The translations under genes were made by a program, and so were the position numbers. 38,420 bases of DNA, taken from CAZFAP01 sp964516325. GTDB lineage: Bacteria; Auribacterota; JABMQX01. Under the pieces are notes generated by a model. That model did not search any database. It was not told where the DNA came from and saw only the letters and a list, made by a program, of their open reading frames with translations. This document shows positions 1-8,443 of this stretch, piece by piece. The stretch covers positions 1 through 38,420 of the forward strand of contig CAZFAP010000022.1 of assembly GCA_964516325.1 (NCBI GenBank), given 5' to 3'. Numbering within the stretch: position 1 is the stretch's first letter; every line of letters begins with the position of its first letter.

Positions 1-413
1 AAGTTCCAACCTCCACAAAGGCAGGGGATTACAAAATCGCACTGTAGAAGATCCATCAGGGACCATATTGAGGCCCGGCGCTCCGAGGTTGGGCTGACTT
101 CGAGTACCTCTCGGTGGTGTGCTCACGATCTGAGCGCTGCGCATTATATGAGCGCATGAAAGGCGCCGCATTTCAGCCTCACGTAGGGACGTTTATCGAA
201 TTGTTACTTCCTACTGAGAAAAGGATTACGAAGAAAGGCTCTCACCGTAAGAATCTGATTTGTCGGGCTGGCATTTCCGTTGCGACTTACCAATAGTGAA
301 GTGTTGTTGTGCGCAGAAGCTGCCCAATTGAAGCAGTTGGTCAACGGTTCGGCGCCGCAGGCGGGGCGGAAGCGCCTTTCGGTCAACACATAGCAAGAGA
401 GGGAGAGAGGGAA
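1..413. other. Leading non-coding stretch
   Basis: No convincing gene is seen here. Reading frame 1 of the + strand is open from the window edge to about position 159, but the translation is rich in Arg and Ser, has no recognisable motif, and could be chance; the tail of an upstream gene cannot be excluded. The stretch holds the leader of the glutamate-synthase-like gene at 414, with a purine-rich ribosome site (gagagggagagaggga) just before its ATG. The bases around 21-42 weakly resemble the dispersed repeat described at 2441, 7287 and 38327. No clear promoter was recognised. Confidence 0.5.
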
Positions 414-2057
414 ATGACTTTTCAGAGGCCAAATTCTGACGACGCGACCGACACGAGGAATCGGTCAAAAGATGTTGTGCCCGGCTCCGGGCTGTGCACC
501 CGGTGTTTTGACGGCTGCCGGGGGAATTGCGAAGTGTTCCGCGCTTCGTTTCGTGGTCGAGAGGTTCTTTATCCCGGACCGTTCGGAACGGTAACGGCTG
601 GGGCGAATAAGGATTATCCCATTGACTATTCGCATCTCAACATCATGGGCTACGCCCTGGGGGCGGAAGGGCTGCCGAACGGTGAGAGCGGAAATCCGGA
701 CAACACCCTATTTCCGCTGGTCAACACGGAAGCGGAATATGGCACGGAGCACCGGGTGAAGATGCGTGTTCCGGTCTTCACGGGGGCGTTGGGTTCGACT
801 TTTGTTGCCCGGAACAACTGGGAGCACATTGCGGCGGGGGCAGCCATAGCGGGTATCACGCTTGTCTGCGGGGAGAACGTCTGCGGCGTGGACCCGGACT
901 TGAAATTAGACTCAAAAGGGAAGGTCGCGGAGTCGCCCGACATGAGGAGGCGAGTGGAGCAGTATAAGCGCTGGTACGAGGGGTATGGCGACATGGTCGT
1001 GCAGTTGAATGTCGAGGACACCCGGCTCGGCGTGGCGGAGTACGTGGTTGACAAACTGGGGGTGCAGACCATCGAGCTGAAGTGGGGGCAAGGCGCAAAA
1101 TGCATCGGCGGGGAAATCAAGGTTGATAGCCTGGAAAGGGCTCTGGAGTTGCAGAGGCGTGGGTATTTGGTCACCCCGGACCCTTCTTCGGAGGCGAGCC
1201 AGGCGGCGTTCAGGGATGGCGCCCTGAAGAACTTCGAGAGGCATTCCCGGCTTGGGTTTGTTGACGAAGAGGGATTTCATCGAGAGGTCCAGCGGATTCG
1301 TTCGCTCGGCGCGAAGCGGGTGACGGTCAAGACCGGCGCCTACCCGATGCGAGAGCTCGCCATGGCGATAAAGTGGTCTTCGGACGCAGGGATTGACCTG
1401 TTGACCATTGACGGGGCGCCCGGCGGCACCGGGATGAGCCCCTGGCGGATGATGTGCGAGTGGGGTGTCCCGACCTTCTATTTGGAATGCATGACGTGGG
1501 AGTTGTGCGAGAAGCTCGCCGAGAAGGGAGCTTTCGTGCCGGATATTGCTATGGCGGGCGGGTTCTCTACCGAGGATCACGTGTTCAAGGTTCTCGCTAT
1601 GGGCGCCCCATACGTCAGAGCTGTCTGCATGGGCCGCGCGCTGATGATCCCCGGAATGGTGGGCAAGAATATCGGCATCTGGATCGAGAACGGAGACGGC
1701 GGCCTGCCCAAAAGCGTCGGCGAGTTTGGCACGACACCCGAGGAGATATTTGTGTGCTACGAGGACCTCGTGGCGAAGTACGGGCGGGAAACGGTCGAGG
1801 AGATGCCGCTCGGCGCCGTTTCCATGTACACGTTTGTTGACAAGCTCCGTGTCGGCCTCCAGCAGATTATGGCGGGCAGCCGCAACTTCCGGGTTTCCAC
1901 GGTCAGTCGAAATGACCTCATGGCGCTGACGCAGGAAGCGGCGAAGGTCTCCGGCATTCCGTATGTGATGGATGCCTATCGAGAGGAGGCGGAAAGAATC
2001 ATAAACGGGCAGTCCCCGTCGCGGTTGCGAAAGGGCGCAGCGGCGGTTCGTCGCTGA
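414..2057 (+). CDS. FMN-binding glutamate synthase domain protein (stand-alone GltB domain 2 homologue)
   Basis: A 547-residue protein of the stand-alone glutamate-synthase central-domain family, an FMN beta/alpha barrel. In full glutamate synthase this domain makes glutamate from 2-oxoglutarate and channelled ammonia; the role of stand-alone copies is often unknown. Seen: the barrel signatures KWGQGAKCIGGE, TIDGAPGGTGMSPW and MAGGFSTEDHVFKVLAMGA, the last two matching FMN and phosphate-binding strands. An N-terminal cysteine cluster C28-x2-C31-x3-C35-x3-C39 suggests an iron-sulfur or metal site. The usual 3Fe-4S loop of glutamate synthase (CHLNNCPVG type) is absent: after GAPYVRAVCMGRA there is only one Cys. 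An open extension to 309 exists, but ATG 414 follows a strong purine-rich ribosome site and starts the plausible protein. The four-Cys small gene follows 126 bases downstream and is probably co-transcribed. The amidotransferase domain and the small subunit are not in the window, so the electron donor and true substrate are open. Confidence 0.88.
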   Translation: MTFQRPNSDDATDTRNRSKDVVPGSGLCTRCFDGCRGNCEVFRASFRGREVLYPGPFGTVTAGANKDYPIDYSHLNIMGYALGAEGLPNGESGNPDNTLFPLVNTEAEYGTEHRVKMRVPVFTGALGSTFVARNNWEHIAAGAAIAGITLVCGENVCGVDPDLKLDSKGKVAESPDMRRRVEQYKRWYEGYGDMVVQLNVEDTRLGVAEYVVDKLGVQTIELKWGQGAKCIGGEIKVDSLERALELQRRGYLVTPDPSSEASQAAFRDGALKNFERHSRLGFVDEEGFHREVQRIRSLGAKRVTVKTGAYPMRELAMAIKWSSDAGIDLLTIDGAPGGTGMSPWRMMCEWGVPTFYLECMTWELCEKLAEKGAFVPDIAMAGGFSTEDHVFKVLAMGAPYVRAVCMGRALMIPGMVGKNIGIWIENGDGGLPKSVGEFGTTPEEIFVCYEDLVAKYGRETVEEMPLGAVSMYTFVDKLRVGLQQIMAGSRNFRVSTVSRNDLMALTQEAAKVSGIPYVMDAYREEAERIINGQSPSRLRKGAAAVRR

Positions 2058-2132
2058 GCGGGTGGAAGGGCGGACGGGGCGGGCTGCATTCGGTTTCGCA
2101 CGGAGCAAGGGAAACTGAACGATGAGTTCTTT

Positions 2133-2151
2133 CCCTGTGCCTGGCGCAGGG
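2133..2151. repeat. Palindromic intergenic hairpin
   Basis: Near-perfect inverted repeat: ccctgtgc and gcgcaggg (one G-T pair) around a ctg loop, in the gap between the glutamate-synthase-like gene and the small Cys gene. There is no T-run, so it is not a standard intrinsic terminator. Its - strand translation contains LRQAQGK, a string often produced when dispersed palindromic repeats of this type are translated by mistake, which suggests a repetitive element. That recollection was not checked. Confidence 0.5.
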
Positions 2152-2167
2152 GGAGCAGTTCGCAGAC

Positions 2168-2175
2168 AAGGAGGT
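2168..2175 (+). promoter_or_regulatory. Strong ribosome binding site of the small Cys-rich gene
   Basis: A perfect aaggaggt Shine-Dalgarno sequence eight bases before ATG 2184. It is the best ribosome site in the window and the main evidence that the 64-residue reading frame is a real gene. Confidence 0.8.
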
Positions 2176-2183
2176 TAAAGCCA

Positions 2184-2378
2184 ATGGTGCGATGCGCTGA
2201 AGTTGAAGTCGCTGCTGCGACTGCCGTGAGGGCGAGGAAAGCACCTGTTTCCCGTCGTAGGGTGGAGCGGAAGGAGCCAGAATCCTTTGCGGGTTTGTGC
2301 AGCAATTGCGGCGTTCGGCAGACCTGCATCCTCCCGAAAAGCGGCGGCGGAGTGTTGTATTGCGAAGAGTATCAGTAA
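2184..2378 (+). CDS. Small four-cysteine protein, unknown function
   Basis: A 64-residue protein. The first half is basic and Ala/Arg rich; the second half holds an orderly cysteine pattern, C39-x2-C42-x5-C48-x11-C60, in the context FAGLCSNCGVRQTC then GGGVLYCEEY. The spacing and the Gly/Pro/aromatic residues look like a compact zinc or iron-sulfur knuckle. I recall similar short proteins ending in CEEY in other environmental bacteria, but cannot name a characterised family. A perfect aaggaggt ribosome site sits at the right distance. It lies 126 bases after the FMN-binding glutamate-synthase homologue, on the same strand, so a role as redox partner, small subunit or metal-sensing accessory of that enzyme is a reasonable but unproven inference. 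The next gene is on the opposite strand and converges on it. Confidence 0.75.
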   Translation: MVRCAEVEVAAATAVRARKAPVSRRRVERKEPESFAGLCSNCGVRQTCILPKSGGGVLYCEEYQ

Positions 2379-2547
2379 GCAGAGGAGGCGGCAAACCAGA
2401 GGATGCCTACGTGCTGTAGTTCATAAGCTCAATTACGTATTTTTCGGCAGGATGACAGGATGAAGCGGATTAGCCAGGCGCCGGCCGGCATCTTGTCCCC
2501 CGCCGAGGGCATGGTTTCGTACGTTGGTCAATTTATGAATTAGTGCA
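2379..2547. other. Convergent intergenic region
   Basis: 169 bases between the end of the small Cys gene (+) and the end of the GH39-like gene (-). It holds one copy of the dispersed repeat (2441-2470). No clear terminator with a T-run was found. Confidence 0.5.
2441..2470 (+). repeat. Dispersed repeat, copy A
   Basis: The stretch ttttcggcaggatgacagga and the following tgaagcggat match copy B at 7287-7317 with a handful of substitutions and one gap. All copies lie between genes. Confidence 0.65.
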
Positions 2548-4266
2548 CTAAGGGAAAAGGGTTGAGGGCAGAGGCGGTTGCGGTGGTATCGTGCGCGACG
2601 GACTTTCGCCCCGGCCGGCGCTGCCCTCTTTTGCAAGAACAAGGAGACACACAGAATTCGGACGGAGGTTCAAAGTAAGAATCGCCCGGCCTTGGCGCAA
2701 GGGAACGTTCCACTCCTCTCCATCCGGAGAGAGGATTCCTTTCCGAAGGAGAGCTTGAGCCTGCTCGGCGGTCGCAGGTTTCGGCTTGCCCATTTTCGCC
2801 CAAGCCGACCATGCGTCGCAATGGTCGGAATCAATGAGGTACTTCCATGCCTTGACCGTTCTGGCCTGCCCCTGAAAACCTCGAATGAGGAGCGTGAACT
2901 TGCGCTCAGGCCCGGTGCTCTCGTAGTTCTTTTCGTCAAAGCGCCACAGGAGAAGTTGCAGGCTGTTTGGGGAGTCGCTCGTCGCTATGGCGCCGGCGGA
3001 CCGGTCGGCCGGATTCAGAGTTACCCCGATGCGGTCTGTGGACATTTTCCCCAGAAGCCGATACAGGTTGAATACCGCGACGGGGACGGTCTTGTCGCCG
3101 ATGCGGGTGAAAAGCGACCGCCAGCCCTCGAAGTATTCTCCGTCTATTCCGCCCCATCGGAGCATGAGATCAACCTTCGCGGTTTTATTCTCCAGGACTT
3201 CCCGCACAAGCGCGGACGTGAAAGCCGCCTCGTAATGATTCTGGGTGCGAGGCCAATTGTCCCCTTTCCCAAGCGATTGCCCCCATTCGTTCAAGTGCCG
3301 CTCGCGGTCTGACAAACTCGGAGTCTCCTGCTCGATGATCTTCCGATAGTTCTCATTCACGTTGAGGATGTAGTCCAAATCGCCGTAGGCGTGCCACGAG
3401 ATGAAATCAATGGGCGCCCCCTCCTTTTTTCCGGTGGCGAAATTCTCGCCTCGCACACAATGGATGAGAAAATAGCGGGCGAAGCGGTAGTCAATGTTGC
3501 ACCCGCCGAGAGCCGGCCCGCCGATGCGCACCTGGGGGTCGGCTTCCTTTGCCCCTGCGGCAAAGTAGTCGTACAGCTTGAAAAACAGGACGATCTTGTC
3601 GTATGTGACGGATGGTCTGGCGCCTATCCAATACTCTCCCACGTCCGGCTCATTCCAGACCTCGAAATACCATTTGCGGACCTCCTCTTGCCCGTATCGT
3701 CTCTCGCAATGGAGGACGAGTCTCCGGACTAATTCCTTCCACTTGCCGAAATCCTTCGGAAGGTTTATCGCCCCGCCGCCATAGTTTCTGACGATCTCCC
3801 CCTCAGAGAGAGCGTCCGGCATGAAATCGCACTCGATGATCGGGCGCATTCCCGCTTGGAGGATGACGTCCAGGACAGCGTCGAGGCGAGTCCAATCGTG
3901 CCGCGGATTGCCAAAGGAGTCTTCCGAATAGACCTTGCAGCCATGATCGGAGTCGGAGAAAACGTTGTGACATCGCACGTAAAATAGGGCGCCGGAGTCT
4001 CTGGTCTGAGCCCAGGCGTCTTTCAATGAATCGTCAACTGTCCCTTTATAGATAGGGTCGTAGCCGAGGTTCGCTATGACCGCCGGATTCCATCGCCCCG
4101 CCCTCAGCGATAGGTTTAGGGTCACGTGGACTGGGTTCGAGGAGTCGTCGGCGGAGAGCGACTGCGTCAGGGTTGGTCCAAGGATGAACAACGCGCATGA
4201 CGTCGTCACTGCGAGGATTGTTCTCATGGGTAAGAGGGCCTTCGTGCCTTTGGGGTTGAAGAGCAT
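2548..4266 (-). CDS. Secreted glycoside hydrolase, GH39-like
   Basis: A protein of about 572 residues with an N-terminal signal sequence (hydrophobic run ILAVTTSCALFILGP, then a likely cut near SLSA-DD). The body is a clan-A TIM-barrel glycosidase: YFEVWNEPD carries the presumed acid/base Glu (about residue 206), ISWHAYGD follows, and HLNEWG carries the presumed nucleophile (about residue 327). This arrangement fits GH39 (beta-xylosidase and related enzymes, including exopolysaccharide-cleaving PslG); GH5 or GH30 relatives are alternatives. Substrate is not predictable. I chose ATG 4266, which has aaaggcagg just upstream; ATG 4299 and ATG 4227 are alternatives that keep the signal sequence. 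The last 30 or so residues are Pro/Ser/Arg rich with no obvious fold. The gene is divergent from pyruvate phosphate dikinase. It may act on cell-surface or environmental glycans. Confidence 0.82.
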   Translation of the reverse strand: MLFNPKGTKALLPMRTILAVTTSCALFILGPTLTQSLSADDSSNPVHVTLNLSLRAGRWNPAVIANLGYDPIYKGTVDDSLKDAWAQTRDSGALFYVRCHNVFSDSDHGCKVYSEDSFGNPRHDWTRLDAVLDVILQAGMRPIIECDFMPDALSEGEIVRNYGGGAINLPKDFGKWKELVRRLVLHCERRYGQEEVRKWYFEVWNEPDVGEYWIGARPSVTYDKIVLFFKLYDYFAAGAKEADPQVRIGGPALGGCNIDYRFARYFLIHCVRGENFATGKKEGAPIDFISWHAYGDLDYILNVNENYRKIIEQETPSLSDRERHLNEWGQSLGKGDNWPRTQNHYEAAFTSALVREVLENKTAKVDLMLRWGGIDGEYFEGWRSLFTRIGDKTVPVAVFNLYRLLGKMSTDRIGVTLNPADRSAGAIATSDSPNSLQLLLWRFDEKNYESTGPERKFTLLIRGFQGQARTVKAWKYLIDSDHCDAWSAWAKMGKPKPATAEQAQALLRKGILSPDGEEWNVPLRQGRAILTLNLRPNSVCLLVLAKEGSAGRGESPSRTIPPQPPLPSTLFP

Positions 4267-4540
4267 TAGCGCCTGCCTTTCATGGAGTTCTTCCTGCATT
4301 CTTCACGTTGGGGTCCCACTGTTTTGTCACCCTTTCTTGTGGCAATGTCATGATTTTAGCAGAGCGACCTATCGCATACTACAACGACGACGAGTGAGAA
4401 AAATGATGACTTTCGCGGGCATTCTTGAGAGAATGCGTCGCCAAAAAAGGCAAGAAATTCAGAGGCCGCGGGCGAATGGCGGGGAAGCGTCCGCAGTCGG
4501 CGTGGCCTCGAAGGAACCACGAAATGCTTGGAGGAGATTG
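4267..4540. other. Divergent promoter region
   Basis: 274 bases between the oppositely transcribed GH39-like gene and ppdK, so it should contain both promoters. A ttgtca at 4324 is followed after a plausible spacer by an AT-rich stretch near 4348-4357, a weak + strand candidate only. The ppdK frame stays open through this gap, but the translation there is basic and non-conserved. Confidence 0.35.
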
Positions 4541-7258
4541 ATGGCAAAGTACGTCTATTCGTTCGGAGGAGGAAAAGCCGAGGGGAACACGAAGATGAGG
4601 AATCTTCTCGGAGGGAAAGGAGCCGACCTTGGGGAGATGGCTGGACTGGGGATTCCGGTTCCACCCGGCTTCACGATAACGACAGAGGTCTGCACCTATT
4701 ACTACAAGAAGAATGGCAAATATCCCGAAGGGCTTGAGAAGGAAGTCAATCAGAACCTCAAGAGGGTTGAGGAACTCGTCGGAGCGAAGTTCGGCGACGC
4801 GAGGAACCCGCTTCTGGTGTCGGTGCGTTCCGGGGCGAGAGTCTCGATGCCGGGGATGATGGACACGGTTTTGAACCTCGGCTTAAACGACGAAACGATG
4901 AAAGGGCTGATCGCCAAGACGAAAAATCCGAGGATGGCGTACGACAGCTATCGGCGGTTCGTACAGATGTATGCGGACGTTGTGATGGGCACGAAGGGAG
5001 ATGAGTACGAAGAGTTGATCCACGCGACGAAGAAGGAGAAGGGGGTCAAGGACGATACGGAGCTGACCGCGGACGATTGGAAGGAGCTGGTGGGGAAATT
5101 CAAGGAGGTCGTGCGCAAGAACACGGGGAGAGATTTTCCGACGGACCCGAAAGAGCAATTGTGGGGAGCGATCGGAGCGGTATTCCGGTCGTGGGACACG
5201 CCGCGAGCCGTGGCATATCGTCGGCTTCACAGCATTCCGGAGGATTGGGGCACGGCTGTGAACGTCCAAGCGATGGTTTTTGGGAATATGGGCGAGACGT
5301 CAGCCACCGGCGTGGCTTTCACAAGGGACCCAGCGACCGGAGAAAAACGATTCTTCGGCGAATTCCTCGTGAATGCCCAGGGCGAGGACGTGGTCGCCGG
5401 GATTCGCACGCCGCATCCAATAACGAAGGATAAGAAGCGAGACCCTTCTCTAACTTCGCTCGAGGAGGAAATGCCGGAGATATATGAGCAGTTGGTGGAT
5501 ATCTATCAGAACCTCGAAAAGCATTACAGGGAAATGCAGGATATAGAGTTCACCATTCAGGAGGGGAAACTCTATATGCTGCAAACCCGGTCTGGGAAGA
5601 GAACCGGATTTGCGGCGATTCGCATCGCGGTGGACATGGTCGAGGAAGGGCTGATAGACGAGAAGGAGGCGCTGAAGAGAGTGGAGCCGGAACAGCTTCT
5701 CCAGTTGCTTGCCCCCGTCTTCGAGGGAAAAGCCAAAGAGAAAGCCGTCACGGAAGGGAGGCTTTTGGCGAAAGGGCTGAACGCCGGCCCCGGCGCCGCG
5801 TGCGGTAAGGTCGTCTTCTCGGCGGAAAGAGCGGTTGAGATGGCAAGCCAGGGTGAGAAGGTCGTTCTCACGCGAATGGAGACTTCGCCGGAAGACATCG
5901 CGGGAATGGCGAAGGCGGTTGGCATATTGACCTCAACAGGAGGGACGACCTCCCATGCCGCGGTGGTCGCGAGGGGAATGGGGAAGAGTTGCATTGTGGG
6001 TTGCGGCGCCATCCACATTGACTATGCGACCCGTACCATGAGCGTCCGAGATAAGGTCATCAAGGAAGGAGACTACATTTCCATAGACGGGACGACCGGA
6101 GAAGTGATTCTCGGACAACTGTCAACAATTCCGTCCGAAGTCATCCAGGTCCTCATTCAGAAGAAAAAGGACCCCAGGGATTCGAGGGTCTTCCAGCAGT
6201 TTGCGGAGCTGATGAGCTGGGCGGACAAGTATCGAAAGATCGGTGTGCGAACCAATGCGGATACCCCGAACGACGCGGCGGTCGCCCGGAGCTTTGGGGC
6301 GGAGGGAATCGGCTTGACCCGGACTGAGCACATGTTCTTCGAGGGGGATAGAATTGACGCGGTGCGCGAGATGATTCTCGCAGAAGATTCCGTGGGGAGA
6401 AAGAGGGCTCTGGCGAAGATTATGCCGATGCAGAAGGAGGATTTCATCGGGATTTTCGAGGCGATGGAAGGTCTGCCGGTGACGATCCGCACCTTGGACC
6501 CTCCGCTGCACGAGTTCCTCCCACACACGGATAAGGAAATCGAAGAGCTTGCCGCTCAGATGGGCGTCGAGCCGAAGAAGCTGAAGCAGAAGGTCCAGAG
6601 CCTCCACGAGGCCAACCCCATGCTGGGGCATCGAGGATGCCGCCTCGGCATCGCCTACCCGGAAATTACCGAGATGCAGGCTCGCGCGATAATCGAAGCA
6701 GCGTGCGAGCTGATCAAGAAGGGAAAGAAAGTCGAGCCGGAAATCATGATTCCGCTCGTCGGGCATATCAACGAGTTGAGGGGGCAGAAGGAGATTGTTG
6801 ACCGAGTGGCGAAGGAGACCGCCGAGAAGTATGGCGTGGCGATCGAGTACAAGGTGGGGACGATGATCGAGTTGCCAAGAGCCGCTCTGACTGCCGACCA
6901 GGTCGCCCAAGAGGCGGAGTTCTTCTCCTTCGGGACGAACGACCTGACCCAGACGACCTTCGGCATCAGCAGGGACGACGCAGGGACGTTCCTGCCAATG
7001 TACGTGGAAAAAAAGATTCTCCCGCACGACCCCTTCCAGTCCATAGACAGGGAGGGCGTCGGATTGTTGATGAAGATAGGCGTGGAAAAAGGAAGGGCGA
7101 CGCGGCCCGACCTGAAAATTGGGATTTGTGGTGAGCACGGTGGAGACCCCAAGTCGGTGGAGTTCTGCCACCAGATTGGGCTGAACTATGTGAGTTGCTC
7201 GCCGTACAGGGTCCCGATCGCTCGTCTGGCGGCAGCGAGGGCGAACCTCGGAGCGTAG
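4541..7258 (+). CDS. ppdK: Pyruvate, phosphate dikinase
   Basis: Reversibly interconverts pyruvate, ATP and phosphate with phosphoenolpyruvate, AMP and pyrophosphate in the cytoplasm, at the glycolysis/gluconeogenesis node. At 905 residues it is full length for the family. In order: the N-terminal ATP-grasp domain beginning MAKYVYSFGGGKAEGN with GGKGADLGEMA; the swivelling phosphohistidine domain with TGGTTSHAAVVARGMGKSC, His472 being the phosphorylated residue; and the C-terminal PEP/pyruvate barrel with FSFGTNDLTQTTFG and GICGEHGGDP, the latter supplying the catalytic Cys. The motif has Thr where the family usually has Met (GGMTSHAA). The frame is open back to 4076, but ATG 4541 is preceded by ggaggagattg and gives the standard N-terminus. 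It is a single gene with no regulatory-protein neighbour visible. Confidence 0.97.
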   Translation: MAKYVYSFGGGKAEGNTKMRNLLGGKGADLGEMAGLGIPVPPGFTITTEVCTYYYKKNGKYPEGLEKEVNQNLKRVEELVGAKFGDARNPLLVSVRSGARVSMPGMMDTVLNLGLNDETMKGLIAKTKNPRMAYDSYRRFVQMYADVVMGTKGDEYEELIHATKKEKGVKDDTELTADDWKELVGKFKEVVRKNTGRDFPTDPKEQLWGAIGAVFRSWDTPRAVAYRRLHSIPEDWGTAVNVQAMVFGNMGETSATGVAFTRDPATGEKRFFGEFLVNAQGEDVVAGIRTPHPITKDKKRDPSLTSLEEEMPEIYEQLVDIYQNLEKHYREMQDIEFTIQEGKLYMLQTRSGKRTGFAAIRIAVDMVEEGLIDEKEALKRVEPEQLLQLLAPVFEGKAKEKAVTEGRLLAKGLNAGPGAACGKVVFSAERAVEMASQGEKVVLTRMETSPEDIAGMAKAVGILTSTGGTTSHAAVVARGMGKSCIVGCGAIHIDYATRTMSVRDKVIKEGDYISIDGTTGEVILGQLSTIPSEVIQVLIQKKKDPRDSRVFQQFAELMSWADKYRKIGVRTNADTPNDAAVARSFGAEGIGLTRTEHMFFEGDRIDAVREMILAEDSVGRKRALAKIMPMQKEDFIGIFEAMEGLPVTIRTLDPPLHEFLPHTDKEIEELAAQMGVEPKKLKQKVQSLHEANPMLGHRGCRLGIAYPEITEMQARAIIEAACELIKKGKKVEPEIMIPLVGHINELRGQKEIVDRVAKETAEKYGVAIEYKVGTMIELPRAALTADQVAQEAEFFSFGTNDLTQTTFGISRDDAGTFLPMYVEKKILPHDPFQSIDREGVGLLMKIGVEKGRATRPDLKIGICGEHGGDPKSVEFCHQIGLNYVSCSPYRVPIARLAAARANLGA

Positions 7259-7286
7259 TGCCGCAGTTCACAGGTTCGAGTGCGCG

Positions 7287-7317
7287 TTTTTGGACAGGAT
7301 TACAGGATGATCCGGAT
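7287..7317 (+). repeat. Dispersed repeat, copy B
   Basis: The stretch tttttggacaggattacagg followed by atgatccggat is the most complete copy. It aligns with copy A (2441-2470) and copy C (38327-38358). It lies 28 bases after the ppdK stop codon. Confidence 0.7.
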
Positions 7318-7485
7318 GGGTCTCGTGCTGCCTGGACATTCTGTGGTCCGGTTAAAAACAGCGTCCCGTGCGGCGTCACCGGATGAGTTGGTGTGCACCG
7401 TTGTGCTGACGACAGCCCGCACTAATGGCGGCTTGCGACACGCATTTCCGGTCTTTGCGGTTGCGGGCCGGAGGCCCTGAAGCCG

Positions 7486-7503
7486 GCGCCGAATTTCCGG
7501 CGC
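7486..7503. repeat. GC-rich inverted repeat
   Basis: gcgccg and cggcgc flank a six-base aatttc loop upstream of the sigma factor gene. No T-run follows, so it is either a weak rho-independent terminator relic or simply a stable hairpin in the leader. Confidence 0.35.
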
Positions 7504-7580
7504 GCGTTCAGTCAGAGGGACCACGGTGTCCCCCAAGGTGTTCGCCGTCCTTGCGAAAATGACAGTGTCCGTGACGGAGT

Positions 7581-8411
7581 ATGGACCGAGAAGACTTCAA
7601 TTCCGCTGAGATTTATCTCAAAGAGATTGGCGAGATTCCCCGGCTGACGGAAGAAGAAGAAAGGGACCTCTTCCGAAAATTGGCCAGAGGTGAAAGGGGA
7701 GCCAGGAACACTATCGTGAGAGCTAACCTGAAGCTGGTCGTCAAGATTGCGAACAAGTACGCGAAGCTCGGCCTTCCTTTCATGGACCTCGTCGAGGAAG
7801 GGAACCTTGGGCTGGTCCGGGCGGCGGAGAAGTTCGACCTCACCAAGGGGTGCAAATTTTCCACGTATGCATCATGGTGGGTCAAGCAGTTCATCATGAG
7901 AGCTCTCGCCAACCAGGGCAAGACCATTCGCCTGCCCGTCTATATGGTTGACCGAATCGCCAGAATCGAACGGGTTGTCCGCAAGTTCAAGAACGACCAC
8001 GGCAGGAGCCCCTCGACGGCGGAGATCGCCGCCCTCACGAAGATTCCGGAAGATAAGGTGGCGCAGGTCTTCCAGATTGCGCGAGCCACCGAATCCATCA
8101 GCGCCCGCTTAGGCGAGGATCAGGAGGTCATTGACACCATTCAGGACGAGTCGGCGATCCAGGCGGAAAAAGTGGTCGCAAACGCCATGCTCCAGGAAGA
8201 GCTGATTGACCTCCTGAGCCATCTGAAGCCGCGGGAAATGGAAGTCCTCTCGAAAAGGTTCGGTCTCGACGGTGAGACGCCGATGAAGCTCAGGGAAATC
8301 GGCGACCAGCTCAAAATCTCCAGGGAAAGGGTTCGGCAGGTCGAGCAGTCCGCGCTCCGCAAGCTCAAGAAGATCATGAAGGCAAAGCGGATTCTGTACA
8401 CGGACTTCTGA
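7581..8411 (+). CDS. RNA polymerase sigma-70 family factor (RpoD/RpoS-like, group 2 size)
   Basis: A 276-residue sigma factor that directs RNA polymerase to promoters. Region 1.2 is at about residues 5-38 (YLKEIGEIPRLTEEEE), region 2 at about 42-120 with the core-binding and -10 recognition segments (FMDLVEEGNLGLVRAAEKFD, STYASWWVKQFIMRAL), region 3 at about 121-190, and region 4 at about 205-268 with the -35 helix-turn-helix (LREIGDQLKISRERVRQVEQ). It lacks region 1.1 and the large non-conserved insert of primary RpoD, so it resembles a group 2 or compact SigA/RpoS-like factor; in some phyla the primary factor is also this short, so the housekeeping role is undecided. ATG 7581 follows acggagt. 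The anchored protein gene begins 32 bases downstream and probably shares its transcript. Confidence 0.93.
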   Translation: MDREDFNSAEIYLKEIGEIPRLTEEEERDLFRKLARGERGARNTIVRANLKLVVKIANKYAKLGLPFMDLVEEGNLGLVRAAEKFDLTKGCKFSTYASWWVKQFIMRALANQGKTIRLPVYMVDRIARIERVVRKFKNDHGRSPSTAEIAALTKIPEDKVAQVFQIARATESISARLGEDQEVIDTIQDESAIQAEKVVANAMLQEELIDLLSHLKPREMEVLSKRFGLDGETPMKLREIGDQLKISRERVRQVEQSALRKLKKIMKAKRILYTDF

Positions 8412-8443
8412 GCGGAGGCGCGGGACGAAAAACGGGGGCTGGG

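Larger units (their letters stand above)
7259..7580. other. Intergenic region with repeat copy B and a GC hairpin
   Basis: 322 bases between ppdK and the sigma factor gene. It contains dispersed repeat copy B (7287-7317), a GC-rich inverted repeat (7486-7503), and a smaller inverted repeat gggac/gtccc at 7517-7532. No gene, tRNA or clear promoter was recognised; the sigma gene promoter presumably lies here. Confidence 0.5.

Noticed and set aside
114..296. 60-codon frame near the left edge
   Set aside because: No ribosome site, no recognisable protein, overlaps competing short frames on the other strand.
912..2108. Long open frame on the - strand opposite the glutamate-synthase-like gene
   Set aside because: It mirrors codon positions of a well-supported + strand gene, and its translation is His/Arg/Leu rich with no domain.
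6122..7171. 349-codon open frame antisense to ppdK
   Set aside because: Shadow of a highly conserved gene in G+C-rich DNA; no plausible protein features.
7259..7290. tRNA-like GGTTCGAGT just after ppdK
   Set aside because: The bases around the loop do not pair into a T stem, and no acceptor, D or anticodon arms can be built around it.
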